Below, piece by piece: positions 50,626 through 60,663 of a DNA stretch of 64,000 nucleotides. The notes under the pieces were generated by a model. That model was given only the letters and a program-made list of their open reading frames with translations, did no database searches and was not told where the DNA came from. Numbering within the stretch: the first letter of the stretch is position 1; every line of letters starts with the position of its first letter. The position numbers were made by a program, and so were the translations under genes. This stretch comes from Tomocerus qinae (Eukaryota; Arthropoda; Collembola; Entomobryomorpha; Tomoceridae): positions 99,448,001 through 99,512,000 of the forward strand of contig CM034546.1 of the NCBI GenBank assembly GCA_020055645.1. Reading direction: 5' to 3'.

Positions 50626-52326
50626 TGTGAAATGTCGTATTATCAATGTGACATTTATCGGAAACAGCTGTTGAGTAGCACAAAATCAAAAACAATAATA
50701 TAATCAAGTAACCAACACAAAGATTAATAAATTGGCGAATAAAAATTAAATATGAAATAAGCCATTTTTACTCAAAAATATTGAAATTAAATATATTCAA
50801 TATTGTGTCCTATTATGTGATTGATTATTATTATTTACCTGTTCAATTGAAATGAAATTAAAACTGCGTCCCGTGAATTTATTTATACAAAAACACCGAT
50901 AATTGCAGCAGTTAATGTAGATTCAAGATTATGACAGTTTATTAACAATCAAACAAATCTTGCTACACGAACGAATTTACTTGACCCTTTTCGTTACGAT
51001 GTGTTACGATACTCTGAATAGTGAAAGGCAAAGCGAACAGAGATGGTTTGTCACACGAAATGTAGCAAATTGTCATTTATTATTGCAGAATCAGAAACTC
51101 AGAATATGTGATAGAACAAAACCAGATGAAGACACGTCACACAACTTGTACCGAGTACTAAAACACGTTGGCTTTAGACTTTTAGTCTATAGTTAATCCC
51201 ACAAATTATACTACTTTTCGTATACGATGAATAGAGAGAGATTGGAGATGAGATGGAGCGGAGGAGAGTGTATCTATACAGCTATAGTACACACTACATG
51301 AACAAACACACGTATTTTAAGCAAGTCAACGTATAGTCTAATGTACATCATATTCATGTATATACTACATACTCATAAAATATTATTGTGTTGGCTTTCC
51401 TTTGAATCTGTACAGCATGGGAGCTAAGAAACCATACAAAAACTTTTGCATCGTAAATGAGATGTCCATCAGTCTACTGTCTTGCCAAACTCCATTAAAT
51501 TCCATTCATACTTTCACATTCCCGGGTGACCTCACATTTCCATTAACATTTAAAATAATAGCTAGTGTCCGAACTTTCCCCCTCTACTATCCTTAGGTGA
51601 AAGCCTAAATTGAATTTGTCGCATGCGATGCTGAAAGCCATGTGGATGATTTCTAACACCCCATACTGTATTTAAATGAACAGCGGTTTTGTACAAAATT
51701 GAAGAAGAGACGTCCGGCAAAGATTTCTTGACTTGCACCGCGAAAATTTTCTAAACGTCATCGTTTCGTTCGTGTTAATCGTGTTCGTATTGTTATTGTT
51801 ATCGCTGACAGCTGATGCTTGAAGAAGGTATTTATTATAATTTTTTATTTTCAGTAATTTTATCATATTTATTACATTTTCCGTTTATTTTTTGACAAAA
51901 GTTAAGACAAATAATACCTTTGGCAATTTAGTAATTCTAGTAATTACTGAATTGAAAAGTATAATCATGTTTGAGGTTATACAATTTTATGATTTCCAGA
52001 TGATAAAATAAAGCTTCATTTGTGACACAACAGAATTAGCATCCTCACTCCCCTCCGAAGAATTACGAAAAGGAGTAAGAAAGAATAAGAAGTATACTGG
52101 GGGAGTTTGAATTAAATCTGTTTTGCATTTTGGTTGGACTTTCAACTTTAAAATGAACCCTCTTACGTAAGCTAAACATTGTCAATTATTGTAAAGTATA
52201 ATTGGTGCTTTTTAAATGTATAGTTTTAAATTATTTACTTATTATTTGAAATTTTAATTCTGAGACTTATGATTAATGTAATTTATTGTTTTAATAGAGT
52301 GTGTTTACATTAAAATAATAGCAATT
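50626..52326. other. Intergenic between SEC22B 5' end and tetraspanin 3' end
   Basis: It contains the SEC22B promoter side. Short open frames (50960-51196, 51402-51596) have no family resemblance. Confidence 0.4.
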
Positions 52327-52332
52327 TTTATT
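52327..52332 (-). terminator. Candidate poly(A) signal of tetraspanin
   Basis: AATAAA on the minus strand about 16 bases past the stop codon; close to the stop but plausible. Confidence 0.4.
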
Positions 52333-52347
52333 GAAACTACCGTGCCA

Positions 52348-53172
52348 TTAGTTGAACAAAGAAACTTTAAAGACAAATATAGAGAAAACAATGCCACAAA
52401 TCTGTACTATTCCAATAACTACAGTAAATATTAGTACAGGATTCATTATGTCGCTAGAAATTTTATCGTAGCATCCATTTTCCGCTCCTATGTACGAATT
52501 ATAAGGTGTAGGCGATGTTGTGCATGATTTGTCCGCAGCAATGTCCCGAAGGTTTAACTTGTCATCTGTGTACTTTTTCAACAACACCTCCTCGACAGTT
52601 GCATTAAACTTACAACAGCTTGCTGGGATTTTGACACTTGGTTTATGTTTAAAACTGCTGTAGATCTTGTCAAAGTCGTTATGTTCATTGATTCCACAAC
52701 ATTTGTTAATCAGCATTATTAAGTCCATTGTGTAGGTCAAATCATTCGGAGTTGTCTTAAATGGCTGGTAGTGCTTTTCAAGAGATTCTGTTAACAAAGT
52801 TCGGAAATCAGGTTTGTAAACAGCGTAAAGACTAATTGCAATTAGTTCCAAAATGAAAATCGAAGTCAATAGGATTCCATAAGCTAAAAGTAAACGTCGA
52901 GAATCCTTAATTGCTGCACAGTATCCTACAAAACTCAATGTGAATGTTATAGCTCCAAACCCAATCAAAAGATAGCTAATTGGATCCGAAAACGTTTTTG
53001 ATGAATCTGTCTCATTTTTTATCCTTGACTGCTCCAAACGTGTAGATAATTTTATTAAAATGTCCACACCAGAAATGTCGGTCATCAGCCATAATCCCAG
53101 ACCCAAGGAACTAATCCCAATCAAAAGAAATAAAGTATTTGTTACACAAAATGAATATTTTACTAAACTCAT
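52348..53172 (-). CDS. Tetraspanin, single exon
   Basis: 274 residues in one uninterrupted frame, ATG at 53172. Four TM helices at about residues 10-32, 66-88, 96-118 and 247-269. The small loop EC1 is at 33-65. The large loop EC2 carries the CCG signature (NKCCGINEHNDF), a second cysteine pair (PASCCKF) and a late cysteine (ENGCYDKI), which is the canonical fold. Tetraspanins organise membrane microdomains and partner with integrins and receptors; the subfamily cannot be assigned. The absence of introns is unusual for the family and may mark an old retrocopy. It is divergent from RBMX2 with about 0.48 kb between the first recognised coding bases. Confidence 0.93.
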   Translation of the reverse strand: MSLVKYSFCVTNTLFLLIGISSLGLGLWLMTDISGVDILIKLSTRLEQSRIKNETDSSKTFSDPISYLLIGFGAITFTLSFVGYCAAIKDSRRLLLAYGILLTSIFILELIAISLYAVYKPDFRTLLTESLEKHYQPFKTTPNDLTYTMDLIMLINKCCGINEHNDFDKIYSSFKHKPSVKIPASCCKFNATVEEVLLKKYTDDKLNLRDIAADKSCTTSPTPYNSYIGAENGCYDKISSDIMNPVLIFTVVIGIVQICGIVFSIFVFKVSLFN

Positions 53173-53656
53173 TGTTTAAATCAAAATGTATCAAATCCAC
53201 AAGCAAATTCGTGCATGACTTATATGATTCACTGAAATAGTTTCAAACTAATAGTAAGGATGTAAATGTAGAGAACTGTACACTACAACCGTACAGACTA
53301 CACTAAGTTAATTAAGGCTGGAAAGTGATGAAATTAAGCTTTCTGTGGAATAGAGTTTCAGGTCATGTCTTTTATGAACATTCTTCATTGTACTAGAATA
53401 ATATAGTTTATTGGAAATTGAAATGAGGAACAGGAACTAAAAAGTTAAATTGAGTCATTCAGCTTCCTTGTCTTAATAATGAAATGACTAATGACTATGA
53501 CAGTTTAATATTATGTAAATGCGAATGACCCAAATAATGCAATGTACAAGGAAAATTTTGTATTAATTTGAATGTTGTAATGTATAGTGCATAGTGCAAG
53601 TGTATTTCGCGTTTGTGTATGTTTTAATTCAGTTTGCCTGTACGTATTTTTTGCAG
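53173..53656. promoter_or_regulatory. Shared divergent promoter region, tetraspanin / RBMX2
   Basis: The two genes are transcribed away from each other across this short interval, so it must hold both promoters. It also holds the unresolved short first exon of RBMX2, expected to encode a start like that of its orthologues. No TATA element stands out. Confidence 0.4.
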
Positions 53657-54539
53657 AAATACGAGGAACATTACTAAACTCAGTGAGAGAGAATTGAAGT
53701 TTAATGATGGTAAGACTTCATGGCATGATGAATATCGGGATTCTGCTTGGATTTTCATCGGGGGACTCCCGTATGACCTTACTGAAGGTGATGTATTGGC
53801 AGTATTTTCGCAATATGGAGAGATCGTAAATTTAAACCTATGCCGTGACAAGCTTACAGGAAAATCCAAAGGTTTTGGATTTATTTGCTTTGAAGACCAG
53901 CGTTCTACAATCCTTACAGTTGATAATCTTAATGCGATCAAAGTATGCCTATAGAGTTATCCACAAAATATACATTCTATCATGAAAATATTTAATCCAA
54001 CTCTTGTATATATAGATTTGTAGTAATCGTGTTATTCGTATTTACCTCTGCAGCTATTAGGAAGAACTATTAGAGTGGATCATGTTAAAGACTACAAACC
54101 ACCCAAAGATTCCGACAAACTAGATGATATTACAAGAACTCTTATGTCTCAGGGATGTGCTCCAGATGTAGCCATGTCGGGTATTTACGATGCTGCGCCT
54201 TCCGATGATGAGCTATTACCCTACGAGCAACAGTCACCCCAGCAGTCGTTATTGCAAATAAAAAATGAACCTTGTAATTCAACTGCATCCATAAATACTA
54301 ATGCTGTTAAAGTAAAGACAGAAGATAGCTCTAGCTCAATGAAAAAATTAAATAAAGTATCCAAGAAGAGCAAAAAGATTAAGAAGAAAGAAAAAAAATC
54401 TAAATCATCCAAGAAAGGAAAGAAACGGCGAAAACATAAGAAAAAATCATCGAGCAGCAGTGAAAGCAGTAGTGACTCCGATTCATCATCATCTTCTGAC
54501 TCCGGAGACAGAGACGGAAAAAGAAAGGGCCGTAGATAA
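53657..54539 (+). CDS. RBMX2: RNA-binding protein RBMX2 (Ist3/Snu17 family), 5' exon missing
   Basis: Exons 53657-53942 (phase-2 acceptor) and 54054-54539. The family N-terminus (NITKLSERELKF, then SWHDEYRDSAWIFIGGLPY) leads into an RRM at about residues 30-110. RNP2 is WIFIGGLPYDLTEGD and RNP1 is KSKGFGFICFED; the typical extension GRTIRVDHVKDYKPPKD follows. The tail is acidic, then very lysine-rich, then a serine/aspartate run. Yeast Ist3 is the RRM core of the RES complex, which binds the activated spliceosome and helps pre-mRNA retention and splicing. The initiator Met must be in a short upstream exon: the in-frame TAA before the acceptor excludes read-through. The internal junction (AAA|GTATGC to CTGCAG|) is clean. 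Confidence 0.93.
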
Positions 54540-55069
54540 ATATAGCTAATAATTATACGAAATGTTTGATAATAATGATTATGAAAATTTTCTATTTTGT
54601 ATAAGGTATGATTAGGCTGTAAAGGACAAATAATACTTTTTGCCGTCATATCTATGTAATAATTTAAATGTTCATTAAAATGAAATTATTGTGTAAAAAT
54701 GCATTATTACTCAATAACTATTTTAACTACTCAATAACGAATTCTTTTATTTCATAGAAAAGGGTTCATAAGACGGTTGGCTTTCTCTATAGTCTTTTTC
54801 ATCTTTCACCACAGGTACAGGCATGGACGGACTACTTAATTATGGCACTGAATTCTTTCTTGCTTTCTCCATTATTTGAGGTATAGTTTTGGCGCGAGTT
54901 CTGTTTCATTTAAAGGACTCCGGTTCCAGCAGAAGGGTCGGAAAGAAAGGTAATAATAATAAATGGTGTTTTAGATTGTTTTTTAAAAGTTTGTATTGTA
55001 ATTAATTAAAAAATCTAAATATTTATTGGTAACAGATCAATCGGGTAGATTGGGTGAAAATCCGTAGAG
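54540..55069. other. RBMX2 3' flank and COQ9 5' UTR
   Basis: It includes a possible COQ9 5'-UTR intron (donor near 54959, acceptor near 55034). No separate gene was recognised. Confidence 0.35.
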
Positions 55070-56207
55070 ATGATTTTGATTGCAAGATTGTGCAGCGCTT
55101 GCGGCAGTAAGTTGTCTGGAAAATTATGTAAGCATTAAAAACTTTTGCTCAATAATTTTTATTAATTATCTACTAATGCAAGTTCTACAATTTTTTGCGT
55201 TTGTTTTGTTGAGAAGTACCAGGAGTCCAAAAATTGAGATACAGCACTTATATTGATAAAAGAAATAGCAGCTATGCCACTAATATCATAAAGGAGTCGG
55301 AAGACTTCAGCCACGACGAAGACAACTCATTTGACGAGGACCACCACGATCAACTAGACAGAGATTTCGTTGATTCTGTAATGATAAATTCATTGAACTA
55401 TGTGAACATTCATGGGTGGAGCATGGACGCAATAGTAGCTGGTATTTGTGAAGCCATTAATACCTTTAGTTCTTAAATTCTTTTCTTAGTTTATAAATAA
55501 GCTTTTTTATTGCCTGTATTTTGCTTAGGAGCGTCGGACGTCGATAAAGGAAAGGGAAATGTCAACACTGTAGAACTTGCTACCTCGATGTTTTCAGAAG
55601 ATGACTTAGTTCGCTATTTTATCAATAAAAGTAACACTGAGTTGGAAACATTTCTGACTGCTAACAAAGTTAGTTATCATGATGCCTTGGAATATCGGTT
55701 ACATAAGGTGATTCCATACGCCGGTAGATACAATGAGGCCATCGCATTGTCCACTCAGCCAAAAAATATAGCCGAGTCTCTCCGACAGCTACAAGAAATA
55801 GCGGATTCCGTTGCTCATTACGCACTGTCAGACAAATCAACTGATGTAACTTTCCATATATTTGATTATGATATATATGTTAAATTTAACTCGGAAAAAT
55901 ATTACGTGTATGGTATGGTACAAGGGTATACAACTAAACTTTGCATTATGAAATTATTTTGCAGATAACCTGGTATTCCAAAAGGATTGGTCTAGCCACG
56001 ATATACGCATCTACTGAACTATGTTTAGTGCAAGATAAATCAGTAAATTATGGAGACACGTGGTCGTTTTTGAGAAGACGCTGCCAAGATTTTGAAAATA
56101 TGAAATTAAACGTTAGTTCTTCAAACAAATCTTTGCCTCTTCCAGAATTTCTCGCTGTAGGCTTTACAACAGTTTTAAATATGCTACAAAGAAATCCACG
56201 TAGATAA
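55070..56207 (+). CDS. COQ9: Ubiquinone biosynthesis protein COQ9, mitochondrial
   Basis: Exons 55070-55106, 55223-55468, 55529-55845 and 55965-56207. The start (MILIARLCSACG) is a short, basic, acid-free mitochondrial presequence. The mature part shows the COQ9 fold: HGWSMDAIVAG near residue 80, RLHKVIPYAGRY mid-protein, and the signature WYSKRIGLATIYASTELCLVQD followed by DTWSFLRRR. COQ9 is a TetR-like lipid-binding protein that presents the quinone precursor to COQ7 on the inner membrane. The exon 1, 3 and 4 junctions are clean. The 55468/55529 junction is in phase but uses a weak GTTCTT donor, so a few residues there are uncertain. About 280 residues, near the usual size. Confidence 0.93.
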
Positions 56208-57205
56208 TCTACTATTTTTATTTGTTTGAATAATTTGCTACTGATGGACTTATTAACTGTTATTTAATAAGCAAATGTAGATGAAGAGGTACTGATCCTA
56301 TAAATATATTAGGTCACAAAGTAGAAAACATTCGAATCGATTTTTGTGATTTTTCAATCACGTTCTACCACAAACTTATTTTTAAACTCATAAAATAATC
56401 ACATTGAAAGAAAATGCTTATGTAGCAACAAATCAAATTTGGAAGCATCATCTGCCTGAAATTACACATTTAAATAAATATTGCTATTATTTCCTCAGTT
56501 CTATTTTATATTTTATTCTAGTCGAAATTGATTGCATACACTTACAATTCAGCCCATGCAGAGACTTTCTTATTATATAATATTACTATATAATTTACTA
56601 TATAATTCATATTATAGTAAAACATAATTTATATGTATATGATTAAGATTGTCAAATAAATGTGGAAGAACTGAAGTTTGGTAGTTATTTATTGTTCCTC
56701 AATGTAAAAAATGTCAATACATGCTTAACAAATGATTAATCCCATTGCCTGCACAAGGATCTTAGTATCTACTTATCTGCCTCTTCGACATTATTTCGAA
56801 ACCTCTAATAAATTCAGTTTGTTTTTCAGAGAAGTTATAGTTAGTAAAATAATTATTATTCGTTTAAAATTCAAAGTGTTAAATTTTTTATCAACCAAAA
56901 GCTATTTTCAAGCATGTCACATTAACATTGGCCTAAAGTATGAAATAGGATTAAATTAAATCTTTCCTACTTGGATAATAATATTACATAAAAACTAACA
57001 TAAAATGAAAAAAATTCTGAATTAAGGAAGTCGCAAAATTTCTACTTTATTGTAATGCTATGCAGAGAACAATCAAAAACATTATTTCTATAATACACAT
57101 TGTTCAATTGTATATTAATCAAAATTAAAATGGTAACAATTGTATAAATGTATATAACATGGTACAAACATGACATGGGTTATCTTCAATCTTACTTGTC
57201 TAGAT
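56208..57205. other. Intergenic between convergent COQ9 and zinc-finger gene
   Basis: 3' flanks of both genes; AT-rich, nothing else seen. AATAAA at 56473-56478 is a possible COQ9 poly(A) signal. Confidence 0.4.
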
Positions 57206-58986
57206 TCAGAAAAAATAAGACCCGCCAACACCATTCCCAGTGTTGTAGCTTTCTTTTTCAATATTATCACTTGGTTGTCCTACATTTTTATGAACATTAT
57301 TTTCACTTCCAATTATATGTTCTATGTTGACATGACTCAGGTTTATGATTTCAACTGGAGTTGACATTTCTGGTTGGAGTTGAAGAACGTCTTGAACAGT
57401 AAGGTTGTTGGATTCAATCTTTATAATATTTTGGTGAATCACATTATGACTTTCATGCTGATGTTGAGAAACAGAAGCAGACATGGGTACAATGTCAAAT
57501 GAAACCAAATTTGACATGGGAATGTTGACCGTAGATGAGGACAAACTACTTTGTGAAGAAAGGGGATCAGCTTCCATATTATTCGAAGGATTGATCGAAT
57601 TCTGAAGGGGCCGAGCAACGGAATTTGGAATAGAGTAGACTGCTGGAATAGAACTGGTTTCCTGCTTTGGTCGATGCTGACGTTGTACGGAGCTTTTCGT
57701 TGTATTTCGTGGTTTTTGGTGGACTTTTTTGTGCACCCTAAGACTATTTGATTGCGAAAAGTATTTTTCGCAAATTTCACACCTATAAGGTTTCTCTCCT
57801 GTATGTGTTCGTAAATGCATGACCAAGTGACTTTTTAAATTGAATGATTTAGGACACACATTACATGAAAATGGTTTTTCTCCAGTATGTGTTCGTTCAT
57901 GAGCAATCAAATCCTTAGGTAAAAGAAAGAGCTTTCCACAATAGCCACATTGGTGTTTTTTGACGCCTGCATGGATAAGGCTATGTGTTTTCAAATGAAA
58001 CTTCCTCTTAAAACATTTTCCACATTCGGGACACGGATGAGGTTTAATATTTTTGTGAATTAGTTTGTGTTGACGAAGAGACCCTGCATCTTTCAACATT
58101 TTTCCACACATATCGCATTTAATAGGTGTAGTAATGATATTAACGATATTCGAAGATTCTTTCTTTTTCGGACGACCCCGTTTTGGAACTGTAACCAAAT
58201 AATATTAAAACCGCAATATTAAATCTAAGGTAAGTATGAACATCTCCTGTGTAATGTATTTATGTCCATTCATATCAAAATAAATTTTAATAAATCACCT
58301 TGATTAATAGAGTCAATTACTTGGGCAGCATTATGAGTAGGGGCATGCACATGAATCAGTTTAGGACGACATTTCCGTTTTTTTGAGGTGTCAATGTTTG
58401 CGACGTCATCTTCGTAAAAATCTAAAATTCATGAACAAAATTGTTAAAATTGACATTTTTTCTTTCTTAGTCAGCCTTAATTTTACTACTTATTCTGAAA
58501 ATATGTTAAGATAAACCTGGTGAAGAGATATCTGAGTCTGAGACATTGGACAATTTCATTTCTTTGCGAGATACTGTAGAAAACTTTGTTTTATCTCTAT
58601 CTGATCGTGCTGAAGAATTAATTGGAGAGTCCTTGTATCCCAATTGAATATTTTCTCTTACTTCTGTTTCCTCACAGTTAACATCTCCTCGATTATCTTT
58701 CAAATGACAGTTTGATTTTTCAGTTAGATTCACTCCTGACCAAAAAAGGCAATAAAATTAACATCAAAAACCTTTGAATGGTGAATAGGAGTAGACAATA
58801 ATATGCGGAAAAAGGAAGGCTATATTATTCAGTTTTTATACCAAATCTTTCATAAATCCATTCAGAAATTGTGTTGATTTCAGAAACCAAATTTTTTAAT
58901 TCTTTCCCAAAACTATCCAATCGTTTGTGACAAAATTTTAATTCCCTATCCAGCTCCATCGCTTTGTCACTTTCTTTATTCTTCAT
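57206..58986 (-). CDS. C2H2 zinc-finger transcription factor, five fingers
   Basis: Exons 58842-58986, 58517-58735, 58299-58421 and 57206-58188 sum to 1470 nt, 489 residues, all junctions in phase 1. The N-terminus is a charged, helical segment (about residues 1-48) with no known domain. A basic patch KKRKCRP and an AT-hook-like KRGRPKKK precede five consecutive C2H2 fingers (about residues 185-325); the last two linkers are the classic HTGEKPF/Y type. The C-terminal 160 residues are low-complexity, Ser/Asn/Gln-rich and hydrophobic-patterned, plausibly regulatory. Role: sequence-specific DNA binding in the nucleus; the target is unknown. A five-codon upstream ORF overlaps the start codon. Divergent from PIG-S. 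Confidence 0.92.
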
Positions 58987-58993
58987 CTTTCAT
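58976..58993 (-). promoter_or_regulatory. Upstream ORF overlapping the zinc-finger start codon
   Basis: ATG at 58993 reads five codons to TAA at 58978-58976, spanning the main ATG (58986) in another frame. If the transcript starts upstream, ribosomes using the first ATG would have to reinitiate backwards or leak past it, which would lower output. Confidence 0.4.
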
Positions 58994-59134
58994 AACAGCT
59001 TTGACAAAAATCTAGAAATACATACACAATAATGCGCACAGGAAGGTTATACATAAATTCAAAAATCATCGTAATCTATGTAATTAATTTTATTTTTATT
59101 AAATTTCATGTTAAATATTTATTTGTTTTTTACC

Positions 59135-59980
59135 AAAGAAAATATCTATTTCTCCCAAAAAAAAATATCTATTTCTCCCAAAGAAAATATCTATTTTTCC
59201 CAAAGAAAATATCTATTTTTCCCAAAGAAAATATCTATTTCTCCCAAAGAAAATATCTATTTCTCCCAAAGAAAATATCTATTTTTCCCAAAGAAAATAT
59301 CTATTTTTCCCAAAGAAAATATCTATTTCTCCCAAAGAAAATATCTATTTTTCCCGAAGAAAATATCTATTTCTCCCAAAGAAAATATCTATTTCTCCCA
59401 AAGAAAATATCTATTTTCCCCGAAGAAAATATGTATTTCTCCCAAAGAAAATATCTATTTTTCCCAAAGAAAATATCTATTTTTCCCAAAGAAAATATCT
59501 ATTTTTCCCAAAGAAAATATCTATTTCTCCAAAAGAAAATATCTATTTTTCCCAAAGAAAATATCTATTTCTCCCAAAGAAAATATCTATTTTTCCCAAA
59601 GAAAATATCTATTTCTCCCAAAGAAAATATCTATTTTTCCCAAAGAAAATATCTATTTCTCCCAAAGAAAATATCTATTTTCCCCAAAGATATGTCTATT
59701 TATCCCAAAAAAATATCTATTTTCCCCAAAGATATGTCTATTTATCCCAAAAAAATATCTATTTTTCCCGAAGAAAATATCTATTTCTCCCAAAGAAAAT
59801 ATCTATTTCTCCCAAAGAAAATATCTATTTCTCCCAAAGAAAATATCTATTTCTCCAAAAGAAAATATCTATTTTTCCCAAAGAAAATATGTATTTCTCC
59901 CAAAGAAAATATTTATTTTTCCCAAAGAAAATATCTATTTATCCCAAAAAAATATCTATATTTCCCAAAGAAAATGTTTA
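59135..59980. repeat. 22-bp satellite array, about 38 copies
   Basis: Tandem copies of a 22-base unit (aaagaaaatatctatttctc plus cc) with few substitutions, mainly cTc/Ttt before the CCC. A higher-order variant with gatatgtctatttatccc and a deleted base occurs twice at about 59688-59760. The unit lacks plus-strand stops in any frame, so long plus-strand open frames (up to 350 codons) run through it without meaning. The minus strand has a TAG in every unit. Confidence 0.93.
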
Positions 59981-60663
59981 TTTTTTGTCCAATGAAACTG
60001 TTTTTTTGCCATACAAAGCATTATTGTTTGCCAATGAAAATATTTGTTTTTAGCCATAGAAAAAGATTTTTTGAATCAAACTAATATTTTCTGTCAAAAA
60101 GAAAGTTTTCGGTTTCTGTAAAAAAATATTTATTTATATTTTACGTAGAAAGAAATTATTTTTTGTGAAAAATAAAATATGTTTTTTTCGAAGAAAATAA
60201 ACAATCCAAAAGAAATGCTTCTATTTATTTTTTACCAAATATTTGTCGATAAATATTAAATTTATTTTCATTGCTACTTCGTTACAATTGATTAAATTAT
60301 CATTATTATATTTGTGTATGAGTTTTAGCTTTGTAAAATGTAATGTACAGTCATTGTGCATATTTTTTGCATTAATCTTAAATTCTAAATATAATTAAAT
60401 AATAACCTTACTTTTATCAGAAGATGAGCATGAACAGCTGATTTTAGTAGAAAAGTAGAAATTGCGCTCTTTAGTCTTGAGTGTTTGATTGTCGTGATTG
60501 ACCAGCAAGGATAATTTGCGAAGCGGTAATTTGCAACTCGTTGTAGAAGTTCTTTGGGGGACAAGAGTAAAACGACAAAAGCTACTGCCCGGTCCTGTTA
60601 TCCTGTTACCTTTAATTCGGTGGCGTATTGGAATTGGAAACATCGAGATCAAAAATAGTTGAG
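59981..60663. other. Satellite edge and PIG-S upstream region
   Basis: The array decays into T/A-rich sequence with scattered AAAGAAAAT-like motifs to about 60240; the PIG-S promoter side follows. No coding signal was seen. Confidence 0.4.

Noticed and set aside
54221..54649. 142-codon ORF antisense to the RBMX2 tail
   Set aside because: It mirrors the Lys/Ser-rich RBMX2 tail and has Leu/Phe/Asp low complexity; a shadow.
57439..57780. 113-codon ORF overlapping the zinc-finger gene
   Set aside because: Same strand, alternative frame of a well-supported coding exon.
59032..60084. 350- and 295-codon plus-strand ORFs
   Set aside because: They are read-through of the stop-free 22-bp satellite in different frames; the peptide just repeats every 22 residues.
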